64,000 nt of DNA, taken from Peronospora farinosa (lineage: Eukaryota; Oomycota; Peronosporomycetes; Peronosporales; Peronosporaceae). Below, piece by piece: positions 1-10,666 of the stretch (its first letter is position 1; every line of letters starts with the position of its first letter). Made by a program: the position numbers and the translations under genes. Below the pieces are notes generated by a model. The model had not been told where the DNA came from, did not search any database, and saw nothing but the letters and a program-made list of their open reading frames with translations. The stretch is from NCBI GenBank assembly GCA_947646735.1, contig CANTFK010000182.1:310001-374000 (forward strand), in the 5' to 3' direction.

Positions 1-75
1 TCCGTAATCCTGCGTCTATCCAATAGGCGCTCAGCGGTGCGATAGTATACCTTACCTTCAACATGTCCATCTTCA
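1..75 (-). repeat. copia-1 3' LTR, partial (window edge)
   Basis: This segment is nearly identical to 4688-4760 inside the 5' LTR. It ends at the inner boundary next to the polypurine tract, and the rest of the LTR lies outside the window. Confidence 0.75.
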
Positions 76-277
76 AGACTCCTCCTCGCGATCGCATCTT
101 ACGCCTCATCTATTGCAAACCCGCTTGTAAGCGCAACTTAGCGAGCTTGTGCTGGTCGACCGGCTTTGTCAATAAGTCTGCGAGCATCATTTAGGACCGA
201 ACATAGCATACCTCTAGTATACCGCGACGAGCAAAGTCCTTGATAAAATTGAGCCGTACATCAATAAGCTTTGCACT

Positions 278-1610
278 TTAGGACGAAGCCTCGCCTTCAA
301 TATGGCAGATTGCAGCTTGATAGTCCACATGCATCTTCATAGGCAAATTCGGTAGATGTCCTAGTTCCATCAGCAACTCTCGAATTCCAAGAAGCTCGCG
401 AGCCGTTTCGGACGCTGCTATGGACTCAGCCTCCTTCGTCGAGAGCGAAACTCCTCCTTGCTTCTTTGCAGCCCAACTCACGGGCATATCACTGAGCAGC
501 ACCATTGATCCGGTCAGGAACTTCCTGTCGCCCTTGTCTGCAGCGAAGTCTGCATCGCTGTAAGACTCCAGCGTAATCGCCAAATTATCCTTGGCGTTGG
601 TACGCATCTCAAATTGCATGTTCTTGGTCCCGGCGAAGTAACGCGCAATTTTCTTCGCCAATTTCCAGTCTTACTCCCGTGGCTCATGAGCGTGTCGCGT
701 TGCTTTGTGGACCGCAAACGCGATGTCCGGCCGAGTACATCTCGCGACACACAACAAACTTCCAACAAGAGACTTTAACGACTTGATTGTTGGCCTTGCA
801 GGTTCAACAATCTTCGTAAGCAGGATTCAGTCCGAAGTGGCTATATTGTAACCATCGTCGCTGATCGGAGCGAGTGTCGGGTTCGCCGACTCCAATCCGT
901 GCTCCCGGAGTAGTTCATTTATTGCCTCCTCCTGGTCTAAAGCATACGCGCTCGAATCAATCGCTTTTACTAGAATTCCAAGGATATTCGACACCTGTCC
1001 CAGGTTATTAATCGAAAGCGATTCCATCGCCAACAAAAAACAATCAACAGCCGCCGCCGTAGTCGCCGTGACTAGTAGGTCATCAACGTATACACCCACC
1101 ACGGTCATCTCGCCACCGTCTCGCTTGTAGTACAGACACATGTCACTTATGCACTGCATAAACCCTGCGTCGATGAGTTTTGTCTGCAACAGCTGACTCC
1201 AAAGTCGTCCTGCTTGTTCGAGCCCGTAATGATCTTCTTTGAGTCGAGAGCGACGTCGCTTGCACTATCCGCTTATGTGCCTTGAGCCGTTCGTCCTTGA
1301 TCTGTTTGCCGCTTGGTGCGTGCAGCAATATCTCTTGATGCTCCTCCTTGTCAGCCTTCACATACGCGTTTGTATTGTCTACGTGTTTCGCAGTTACACC
1401 CCATATCGCTGCGAGTCCCAGGATCACCTTCATCGTCGAAATTTCCATCACGGCGGCGAAGGTATGTGAGTAGTCGATATCGAAGACTTGCTCGTTCCCA
1501 CATGCAACCAGTCGTGCCTTGAGTAGGTCCACTGCGCCGTTTGCATCTGTCTTGGTCTTGTATACCCACTTACTGTGTAGCAGGTTTGTATCGGCCGGTC
1601 GCTTGATCAC
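278..1610 (-). pseudogene. copia-1 reverse transcriptase and RNase H
   Basis: Three overlapping minus-strand frames cover the Copia RT and RNase H. The frame at 1143-1610 has the LVACGNEQ and HTFAAVMEISTMK blocks and the motif-A region HVDNTNAYVKA with its aspartate. The frame at 827-1189 has YVDDLLVT, the intact motif C. The frame at 278-661 has the RNase H blocks SYSDADFAAD and STKEAESIAAS. RT is split by a frameshift near 1190-1230, where the YGLEQAGRLW block lies in another frame, and a second break separates RT from RNase H near 670-820. Catalytic residues are present but the polyprotein is not continuous. Family identity is certain; activity is very unlikely. Confidence 0.85.
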
Positions 1611-1687
1611 GTTTTACACGTCGTTGTTCTCAAGCGCCTGGATTTCTTCGAGCATGTCTTTACTCCAACCTTCGGCCTTTGAGCTGC

Positions 1688-2790
1688 TCATCGCCTCAGC
1701 TTGTGTCTTTGGGTCCGGCTCGTGGACTTGTAGAGCGGTGGATACATAATTAGTTGCAGGCATTGTCTCTGCCATAGAGCGCTTGGTTGCTCCACGTGTG
1801 CCATAGGGGGCGCGCGTACATCGTTTGCCTCTTCCCTTGCCTTTCTTTTTCTTGTCGTCGTCGCAAAAATTCCCGTGAGCGATCCGCGCGTCACCTCGGG
1901 AATTATCATTATGGTCTTCTCATTGTGCATTTTGCGTGTCGGGAAACGTCTGAATAATGTTGACGTGTTGCGTCACCATAAAGATGTTATCCTTGCAAAT
2001 AGAGACACGGTAACCCTTAGTCTCGTCGCTGCGCCCCACAATTGTTCCAACTTGCGCTCGATGTGCGAGCGAATTCTTCTTTAGGTCGCGGTACACCGTG
2101 CACGTTGATCCAAACACAACGATGTCAAGCAAATCGTGGGCTTGTTTCGTCACACCTCGATTGGAGACGCACGGTTGGGGTTCGATCTTGTAGGTCTACG
2201 ATTCAGGATGTACGTCAAGTACTCAACAGCATCACCCCAAAATTATAGCGGTAGGTCGCTCGCAAATATCATGGAGAGCGCCGTATTTAACACCGCTCGG
2301 TGCATATGCTCAGAATTACCATTTGACGCTTGATGTCGCGCCTCACTAACCTGTATCGCCACGTCGGATGACTTGCAAAGTAGGTCCACATTCTTGTACT
2401 CACGTCCACCGTCAGTGCGAAGGACATGAATCCGGCAATTGGAACGCTTTTCAAAGAACGACAAGAAGTGCTCTACCTTTTTCGCCGCTTTGTCCTTGGT
2501 ACGCGCGAGAAACACGCGGCAGTAATTGCTTTTGTGATCCACAAAGCTGACGAGATACCGATTCCCCATTCGGTTCTTCGGCGTTATGGTTTTTTAAAGG
2601 TCCGAACAGATTTCACCACCAATACGATCAATTGGTGAGTGCACCTCGGTGTCCTTCTTGGACTGAGCGTTCTTCGTCTGCTTCGCTTACGCGCACGTGA
2701 CACACGTCACCCGTTGAAAGTCTGTAAGCCGAATGCCGGAGTTAGGCTTGCGAGCCATCCTTTCTTTCGTGTCGTAAGCGAGATGGCCAA
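1688..2790 (-). pseudogene. copia-1 integrase
   Basis: The 108-codon frame at 2243-2569 contains the integrase core: SFVDHKSNYCRVF (first Asp), RTDGGREYKNVD (second Asp) and NGNSEHMHRA (Glu). The DDE triad is therefore retained. Upstream, around 2690-2720, lies the remnant of the HHCC zinc finger (CVTCA). Downstream frames at 1688-2153 carry the C-terminal part and linker in broken pieces. Stops and frameshifts separate these blocks. Confidence 0.78.
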
Positions 2791-2867
2791 AGCGTTATGA
2801 AAGTACATTAGCGTTCCCACATGCACATCCTCCTCATCTTTTTTCTTAGTTGCTTCATCAATCGTAG

Positions 2868-3300
2868 TCATGACTGTGCCTTCCATTTCTTCATTGACTT
2901 TCGTGTTTTGCGTCTCAAGGAAGAGTACGTTGTTTCACATAGCCACGTCAAACACGCAGTTTCCGGTAGTAAGCGAGAGTAGCGCTCGCCGATTATCCTT
3001 GTATATTTGAGCCCGTATCCTTTTAGCTCCATCTTTCCATACGACACAATATTGCGTGTTATCAACGGTGAGTAGTAGACATCAGCCAGCCGAATAACGC
3101 TTGCTCTTCCGTATGCCATCACGTGAAGCACCATACTTCCGACCATTGTTAGTCGAAGCGTCTTTCCGTCGGCGACCACGCATTGGTCGTCATACTCACG
3201 TGCATCCTCTAGAAGCGCCATATCATTAAAGAGGTGCCTGCTGGAACCGCTGTCCAGTATCGAACACTTGTCCTTAGCTTTGTCGTCTTGCACGGACAGA
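2868..3300 (-). pseudogene. copia-1 aspartic protease and GAG-pre-integrase domain
   Basis: The 141-codon frame begins with the retropepsin active site ILDSGSSRHLFND, typical of Copia proteases (DSG plus SRH). It continues into the GAG-pre-integrase region (VYYSPLITRNIVSYGKM). The catalytic aspartate is intact. The frame then shifts before the integrase zinc finger. Confidence 0.8.
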
Positions 3301-4559
3301 GTGTAGTTAACATCGTCCTAAGTACTGCCATTGCCCCGCCACGTCCCCTTAGCACCTTATTTCTTTTTCGACTATTTTCTGTCGTCAGGACAGGCGAACT
3401 GGATATCTTCGACTTTGCCACATCTATAACACGTGCGTGTGTTACGACGTCCTTACCAAAAGAGGCAGCATTTCGTGTGTCCAGCTCAACATATTGCGCG
3501 AAATGTGCAAGCTCTTCAGCTTGAGCGAGGTATTCGACCCGTTTTCCGTCGTACTTGGCCATCAACACCGTGTGAAGCTCACTTGATGCCTAGTGTACGA
3601 TGTTGGCGAGCACCTGCGCGCCAGCGCCGCCTAATGCATCACTCACCGCCACCAAGTAAAGGTAATGCTCGGGCCAGCTCCTCTTTAGGATTTAAACAGC
3701 TTCATCGACTGGGAAGTTATAATAGTCGTCTTGAACGTCTGATGCAGCCGCTCCATGACGTGTGCAAGCGTCGGAGTCTGGTGCCACCATGTCTCAACCT
3801 ACTTGTGGTAGTATTTCTCGGCTGTACCACTCAGGAAGTGACCAAGCAAGTCGGTCTTCACGTCTTTGGACCAGTCAATACCACATGCCGCTCAAGCGTA
3901 CTGGACCTGACGCATGAAGGTTCTTCCTAGTCAAGGAAACCGGAGCCTAAGCCACGATATAGCTCGGAGCCATCAAACTTTCGAATTGTTAGCCGTCGTT
4001 GGCGCTCATTCGGAACTCGCATTGCTCGCTGCGCATCCGGCTCCATCCTTCTCGCGTAATCTTGAGCCACCGCGTACTTCGAACTAGAATAAGGTGCGCG
4101 TACTGGTGGTGATGCTTGCGGTGCCCTACACTCTGGCTGCGCCGCATGTTGACCTGCTCCATGATGTAGCATGCTCGAATGACCTTGTCCAGTTCTTGGA
4201 CGCACCGGTGGATGTCCGAGTGCATCGATATGCAACGGAGCACCGCCGCGACCGTTGGAAAGCGCAGAGCGAAACATTCCTGACTCAATCGCGCCCATCA
4301 TCCGCTCTTCTTCGTCGAGCTTCTGCTGCGAGACCTCCATCTGCGCCATGCGCGCTTGGAGGCCGACGAGGGTCGCGAGTATCCGCGCGTTGACGTCGTC
4401 TCCCCTTTCGTGGGCCGTCGGAGCGCCTTGAACTACCGCTGGAGACGCTTCGGCCCTTTCGTGGCCATCGTCGAAGCTGACTGGCATTGGCGCGGCTGGC
4501 CCGCCGTCGGAGCCAGTCGTTGGGCTCAAAACCTTTAAAAGCAGATGCGTAGCGCTCAC
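3209..4559 (-). pseudogene. copia-1 gag with altered zinc knuckle
   Basis: The 210-codon frame at 3927-4559 is an N-terminal gag: low complexity, a helical patch (ILATLVGLQARMAQMEVSQQ) and a gag block ending RKFDGSELYRGLGSGF. It stops at 3927, and gag-like sequence continues in other frames down to about 3570. Around 3385-3440 the minus strand encodes a knuckle-like motif CYRC..DIQFAC, with the usual CX2CX4HX4C spacing but Asp instead of His. The start near 4559 is the first Met after the LTR. Confidence 0.7.
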
Positions 4560-4576
4560 TAGGCTGGTTAATTGAA

Positions 4577-4766
4577 TGCTAACATATACTTGGTCCTTAG
4601 TTCGCCAACAAGTGCTACATTCAAGACACTCCTATATTAACTATACCATACTCAGCTGACAGCGCGCCCATAATCAACCGTCATCATGTCCGTAATCCTG
4701 CGTCTATCGAATAGGCGCTCAGAGGTGCGATAGTATACCTTACCTTCAACATGTCCATCTCTAACA
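4577..4766 (-). repeat. copia-1 5' LTR
   Basis: Read on the minus strand it starts TGTTAG and ends TTAGCA, about 190 bp long, immediately before gag. The 3' LTR piece at 1-75 matches its first part. The right outer edge (4767) continues directly into Gyp-A3 sequence, so the expected 5-bp target duplication would be GTACG, with the partner outside the window. Confidence 0.65.
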
Positions 4767-5800
4767 GTACGTGCCGTTTCACTACGTGTCAACGAGCGTT
4801 ATTAACACTACTATCGTTCTAGTAACTCATACACTCCATTTTTCAGGACACTTACTAAATGGGTTAGTGGCTCACGCCAATAGCGCTATTGATTCTTAGC
4901 AAAGGTGGGTTTACAACTTTACAAAGCCCCGCTAAGAGCATTGCGCATAGCTCCTAAGCTTTGGACCTCCAATCTATCCATGGCCCATGCCTCCCCGCCA
5001 GGCCATACCAAGAATGAGATTATATCTCGAGTCTAAATCTAGGACAAGACAGCTTTAGATGGTATCGAGTCTAAAGATGTCACACCTACTGTGTAACATG
5101 ACTTTAGGAACCGTAAAAGTGCTCCAGTCGCGAGACGGACCGTGATAAAATCACCTTCTACGCATTAAGCGCCCCAGTATACCGCTGACTCCTTGAAGCA
5201 AACAGCTTCGGGTAAAAGCATTTGACGCTCTGAATTGGTCGAATTGATTATGGCTTATCAAAGCTCTTAATGGTTTCCAATACAACTAACGAGCCTAGCT
5301 TGTACTCACGTTTCGTAGAATCTTCCACGAAGTCCGAGGCTAATCCCTGCCCACCTCTACCGTTTAGAGGTTCCACAGAACCTAGTTCAGCTACCCCGCA
5401 CATAAAGAAAGTTTGCGTTTCCTCCACCACGACAGCCTTTCGGCTTAAGGCAAATTACGGCTCTGTCAATCCTGAAGTTGTTTTCGCAACGGACAGCTTG
5501 GGCGGAGGTGCCTTGTGCTTTCGCAACGGGCATCTTGACGGAGGCGTCTTGTTCTTGCGCACATGTAAATTTTCGGATGTTACTTTGCTGTTCAGCATCT
5601 TATAGCTCAGTTTATTTAGTTCCAGCATAGAGATCCATGGGTTTGACCATATCACGTGAGCACAAATTATGCCCATGGGTTCAGAAAGCGAGCCGCTTTG
5701 AAGTTAAACACGTTATTTAACGATATTTCTACCGCCTCCTCGAAATTTGAAAGTTAGACGCGGAAGGCTTCCGTCCTGGCGACCTCAGTGCGGTCCCCTT
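4767..5800 (-). pseudogene. Gypsy gag-protease fragment (Gyp-A3)
   Basis: The minus strand matches the Gyp-A2 copy at about 56030-57050 along its length. The shared parts are the protease C-terminal region near 4940-5080, the linker around 5250-5430 and the zinc-knuckle and gag region around 5455-5700. Only short open frames remain (5248-5430, 5455-5676), and the knuckle cysteines are largely lost. It is the target into which copia-1 inserted. Near 5800 the similarity ends and a different Gypsy family begins. Confidence 0.75.
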
Positions 5801-5849
5801 TTATTTAAATGATTACTCGACCTAATAGATTGCAGCATTCTGTGTGTGA

Positions 5850-6600
5850 CTATATCCTATAAAAGCAGATCGCCAAATCGGACCCCTTCTCTTGGAAGAG
5901 AGTCCAGATGCATAGAAGCAAGAAGAGCCCTCAACGCTTCGACATAATCTATATTTACTTCTTTCCCTATTGGGAAGCTATGTAGCGCGAGTTCACGCGA
6001 TATGTCTGGATCTCTAGGCAGACATTCATATCTTGGTCCACTCGACTTATTCGAGTGGTGGACCTTCGGCGCTACCTGTGCTCGCGCACAGCCACCGGCA
6101 GTTTTCTCCACAGTGTGAATGTCTGTCACACTTAGTTCTGGTGCAGTCGTGCTGACGAACGAACCACAAGTGAGGCTATCGCACTGACTCGTAGTACATT
6201 CACACACTTGTGAACGCTCCAAGACGTTCATTAAATGGCCATCTAGTAAACAAGCGGCAGGCATCTTTACGGTTCGATGCTGCCAGCTGACCCATGGCTC
6301 GTATCTTCTGAGCCACGGTAATCCTAGAATGACATAAAAATTGTCATCCAGATCGAGTACGATGAAATCATCATCGTACTTTTTACCTTTAAGTGTGTAG
6401 TGAATTCTCACTACACGTTCATATACTATTTAGAATTTGCCAGTTACGGGCGCACCTTCATCCTCGTTGGAGGAGTCTCACACTTAACATATTCGAGCCT
6501 ACGATCATCTAGCTACGGGCCTCGTACAAAGCTGTTTGATACTCACAGTATACTAGAGCGCGAAGTGACATGTTATTTGTCACTTCGATCTTCAAGGTGA
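5850..6600 (-). pseudogene. Gypsy protease fragment (Gyp-D, left copy)
   Basis: The 184-codon frame at 5857-6411 contains the retropepsin C-terminal block VLDLDDNFYVILGLPWL, followed by the protease-to-RT linker. The N-terminal half of the protease lies in another frame near 6520-6590. There the active-site block reads LRALVYCE, where the plus-strand sister copy at 17911-17960 has LRALADCGASKNFV, so the catalytic Asp is replaced by Tyr. It is an inverted relative of 17880-18480. Confidence 0.75.
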
Positions 6601-7500
6601 TGAGGGAAACCTCATCACTCGGAGCGGCAGCACACATTGACTGTTTGTTATCAGCAACTTTCGTCAGGAGTTCCTCGAGCTTATCTTGATCTCACTTGAT
6701 CATTAGGGCGTTCCTCCCCCTACTAGCCCCCGACCATTCTATAGATAGTCCAGCACGTGGTTGCGATTTCGCAATAGCGTGGGCGTATCGGGATAAGGGT
6801 GTGGTGTAGAGGGTTCTCAAAATTGTATGATGAGACCCCAAACCACTCACTGTGCCGGACTGCCGACTGTCGGAGGGGGTACCCCGATGCCGCGTATGGA
6901 CCTACTTCTCACCTTGTGTACCAGTCGTCTGGCGGGTTGCACACTTCGGAAGACTTGGTGAGGACGTAGACGTCTGCCTTGAGGGAGGTAGACCTGGGGG
7001 GCCTCGATTGGATATGATTCACTCGGTCGGCCGATAGATGGCCACTCGATCGACCTTATCGAGAATGAACTTAGAGCCAATTTTTAGGGAGCTTATTTCT
7101 GGACTTTTCCTTCGTGTTTCAGGGGTATCAACCACCTGACCTTTACTTTGCTCCCGGACCGTGAGGTAAGGGATACCGCTTCCGATAGAGGGTCTAGGGG
7201 TGTTGCTACTCGAACGAGCTCACAGGCCAAATATATCCTAGAGCTATATTCGCACTTGAACTTCGCTACACAACTGTCTTCAACGGGGGGGCCAAAATGT
7301 ATCTCTTCCCGGAACAGTGAGTAACTTAGAGCAAGTTCTTCTTGGGTGACGAAGTCGTGCCACGTAGATCGCAAATTAAGTAGTATTTAATATAGTCCTA
7401 TCCTTTTAACTCCTATACTCTATCCTTTCCTGAAACTCTGATTCCTTGCGTCGACTGGTCTGATCTTTGTGTTAAATGGTCAGGAATGGCTGAACCCCGA
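6600..7500. other. Gypsy-derived sequence without a clear gene
   Basis: Up to about 6793 the minus strand matches the Gyp-D gag end (HAIAKSQPRAGLSIEWSG), the partner of 17703-17780. From 6794 there is a short stretch resembling the Gyp-C LTR end (TTATCCCGATAC). Beyond that I recognise nothing firmly. Minus-strand frames at 6847-7080 and 7093-7374 are open but match no family I know. Probably degenerate transposon DNA. Confidence 0.45.
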
Positions 7501-7700
7501 GGAACCGAGGTCGACCAACGAGGGACCGGGTCTACCAGCGAGGGACCGGGTCTACCAGCGAAGGACCGGGTCTACCAATGAGGGACCGGGTCGACCGATG
7601 AGGGACCAGGTCTACCTACGAGGGGCCGGGTCGACTGATGAGGGAACGGGTCGACCGATGAGGGACAGGATCCAGCAATGATGGACCGGGCCTTCCATAG
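7501..7700. repeat. Minisatellite, 20-bp unit, ten copies
   Basis: Ten consecutive units with exact 20-bp phase run from 7501 to 7700. A typical unit is GAGGGACCGGGTCTACCAGC. Units differ mainly at the positions before and after the GGTC core, and the first and last copies are the most degenerate. Because 20 is not a multiple of three, any open frame through it repeats every 60 bp, so coding is unlikely. It sits between two Gypsy fragments. Confidence 0.92.
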
Positions 7701-7939
7701 AACCCCATGGTCGACTCCCTTCAGTACCGGTTGAACAGTACCCTGGTAATGATCTCTCCTTTGTTTGTCTTTCACATTCTCAGCGAACGGTCTCTTCACG
7801 CCGAGCATTCCTTTCTTTCCGGTCCCTTCTCTCTGGTGCGTGGTCCCTTATCTCTGGTCCACAGCCCCTTGTCCTTTTAATCCAATTGGCCCCTCGGTTC
7901 TTCACAATTACGAAAAGCACATTACCACACAACACAGGA

Positions 7940-8890
7940 GAGGTCCATTGACTCTGGACCTTCGCCCTCCTGTCGTCTCGGCGAACGATAGGATTCCGAG
8001 AGGACACGTGCCTCTTGAAGGCTGAAGTCCAACTGTTCCGCTGCAGAGATCGCTTGATCAAGCGACCCCAATTCGAAGCTGAACAGTGGGTCTTGACGGG
8101 ACCATCCGTCAGACCCTTGATAAACACAGCAACCTATGCTTGTTTATCAATTAGATTTAGCACGATACAACTGACAAGGTATCGTAGCGTTGTGGGCGTA
8201 AGCGTGTATATCACTCTTACCCTATTTCAGATCCAGGAGCTCAGCTCAAGCCTTACATTTGTCGCGCGGTGGTTCAACGTATGTTTCATCCGCGCCTTGT
8301 AGACATACGTTGGAGAAACGTATGTGTCATGCAGTTTGAGTCCTAAGGCCCAAGCTTTGGCACACCCAGCCAAGTTTGAAATAGAGAACTTGACATCACC
8401 GTATCGTCATCGATGCGACATAGCCTCAATGGCATCGTAGAGTTCGAAGAACCATCTCAACAAGGGGTCACTTTCGACTGCCTTGTACTAAGAGACAACA
8501 AACTTCAAGGATTTTGAGTCGACGCATATGCGTCGACTCGGCAGCAGCAGCACTTGCTTGCTGTTGTCTTAACAGCTTAGAATGTAAGGAATAGTGCTGC
8601 ATCAACAAGTCATCTTGTTGAGAGCCTTTCTTCTGTAGTAAGGTGAGTTTCTTTACAACTTCGTCACGTTCATGTTAAATGAACTTGGCGATGGTTGCAT
8701 ATTAATAATCTGTAATTAGAAAAAGCAACATGGCATCGACAGCGACATCCATCACGTTGTCAGTCGTACGCTTTACCGCTTGCCATTTGAGATCACTCGA
8801 ATGGAAGAAGTCATTACGCGATGCTTGATGACATTTCACATCCGCTTTTTTCATGGCGGATAAATCGACGTTCGTTGAAAGGACCAAGAA
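7940..8890 (-). pseudogene. Gypsy gag fragment (Gyp-D, left copy)
   Basis: This is an inverted near-identical copy of 13780-14740. The minus-strand frame at 8702-8887 encodes the same 61 residues as 13783-13968. Further pieces match the gag matrix/capsid region (for example FIKGLTDGPVKTH near 8100). Stops and frameshifts break the frame. The similarity to the right copy ends abruptly at about 7940, inside gag and before the zinc knuckle. Confidence 0.78.
8516..8539. repeat. 24-bp perfect palindrome (left copy)
   Basis: The stretch with core GACGCATATGCGTC is a perfect palindrome over 24 bp and lies inside the Gyp-D gag coding region. The same palindrome is at 14131-14154 in the right copy. 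Confidence 0.9.
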
Positions 8891-8891
8891 G

Positions 8892-9326
8892 TGCTAATAG
8901 TTGTGACGGAGCACCCTCCGACTATATTGATAGCACTATAGCCTACCTATACCGATGATAGTGTAAGCAGGTGCCTAGAAACCTTACGTACACGGACGGA
9001 GGCAGAGAAAGCTAAACTACTAAGTAAAACACTTAAATGTTAGGGAAAAGAGAACTGTAATTAATAGAGTTCAACTATCTGATAAAACTCTCATGTTTAT
9101 AAATGTGTCTTCTATATGAACTACAGATATCTATGTTGACAGCTTGCACTCCATTCATTGCGCGCGTCCATCGGTCATTGGTCAACACGTTGGTTAATAT
9201 AATGGCCTATGTCAATCAAATTAGAGGGCATCTCCAACTTAAAGGAGATGCTTGAACAATATTATAAGTTAAGATAATATTGTCAAATATTATTAGCTAT
9301 AGTAATATTCTTATTGACACTTCACA
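8892..9326 (-). repeat. Gyp-D 5' LTR (left copy)
   Basis: On the minus strand it starts TGTGAAGTG and ends TTAGCA, 435 bp, the same length and nearly the same sequence as 13344-13778. The gag fragment follows at once. The outer edge at 9326 is the left border of the transporter island. Confidence 0.7.
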
Positions 9327-10666
9327 TATGGGATAATATTATCTAAGGGACTCGCCGCGTTACATATACCGAGGTAAGACCATTTCTGTCATGTATGATA
9401 AGGATGAGTGGCTGGACAACTAAGTGGTTTGTTTGCGGTGTTATTTGTACCCTGTAGCTACAATGCCACATGTCATGGTTGTATCCGCTTTTAACAGGAC
9501 TCATGTTGGTACCAAATGTCGACGTACGAGGAGCACTCTCGAACGTGTTTAGCAAAGCAGTACGACAATTACTGCTGCCCATGTAAGATGACACACGAAT
9601 GATTGCCTATCAAGATATCCACGTAACCTTCTGCATTAGTTCTTATTGGTGCTAACTACTACCTATTGAACAAAGTGTCGTTCATATTCATCATGGCGTC
9701 TCTTATCGCTGTGGAATTTAAAGGGTGACTACATCATTGATCTAGAAATTTTGGATACCTGCCATGTAGAGGCAGAGAAGGTATATGTAAAAGTCGCTTC
9801 TGCCCTGCAGCTGCGATACAAATCACGACCAACCAGAACTGGTCTCAAGATAAATATGGAACAATGGATGGTGGATCCATCCACACCGGACGACCAGTCG
9901 TCAAGTACTACCATGCGTAGAACCACTTGTACCGCTACAATTCTGACTTGATTAGTTTGGAATGACGTAGGTACAGCCACAACCATAGCACTTCATAGTC
10001 ACCACTGCTGCACATGCAGTTCTAAGGTTGAGTGAAGATTCGAATCGATTCGAATCGATGTCTCGACGTATGAGTAGTGTTGTCTTCATTCGAAAGGGTG
10101 GTGTTATATGTACGTACAAACAAACTATTCCGTGGTACCTCGTTTCTTGATCGTGATCCTGGTCCTGTTGCACTCAAGCGTACATTCCCTACAAGTGGTA
10201 CCATATAACGGCGCTGTGATGATGGTCTCGTTACGGTAAAGACACATCACTTGTCAACGTACAAAGAAGCTTCAAGCAATCTCGTCAGCTGATTGCCTGA
10301 TCGCACGTCATTCATGAGGACGACAGTCTCATCTTGGCAGAAGCGCCGAAGTGGTCTATGTGTAACATCTGTAAACGGTCCATGTGTACCTCATTCCTCC
10401 ACTGAAAAGCCACCTGTCGTCCTCATGTTCTGTATCGTAACGCATATGTTAGTCGAATACAAACCGCGAGTAGCGACGACAGTGACACTACGATGCATGC
10501 TAATGTTCATAGAACGATACTCTTCACTGTCTTGATCGGACAAAGCCCATCATCTGACAATGTGTATTTGCAAACTGTAAACATTTGTTGACCTGGCCAT
10601 CGATCTGCAATGTGGACACGCTGAACGGTTCATTCCTGTTTCTTGGCTCTCCCCCACAACATCAGC
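9327..10666. other. Upstream part of duplicated transporter island
   Basis: Parts of this stretch are the inverse of 40390-41090. The clearest match is around 9405-9480, which pairs with about 41010-41090. Short matches also occur around 10300-10330 and 10560-10660. It therefore holds the duplicated 5' flank of the transporter plus a stub next to the BIG pseudogene. Between roughly 9600 and 10290 I see no gene and no clear partner. Confidence 0.6.

Larger units (their letters stand above)
1..4766 (-). mobile_element. Ty1/Copia LTR retrotransposon, decayed (copia-1)
   Basis: On the minus strand the order is gag, protease, integrase, RT, RNase H, which is the Ty1/Copia order (integrase before RT). 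The 5' LTR is at 4577-4766 and the 3' LTR is cut by the window edge (1-75). The two LTR ends share the segment around 1-73 and 4688-4760. A purine-rich stretch on the minus strand just inside the 3' LTR (76-95, GAGGAGGAG core) fits a polypurine tract. The frame is broken in several places, so the copy cannot make an intact polyprotein, yet most catalytic motifs survive. On the right it abuts Gyp-A3 sequence, so it appears inserted into that Gypsy element. Confidence 0.88.

Noticed and set aside
7469..7681. Open frame through the minisatellite encoding a repetitive peptide
   Set aside because: The 20-bp period gives open frames in several phases; nothing supports translation.
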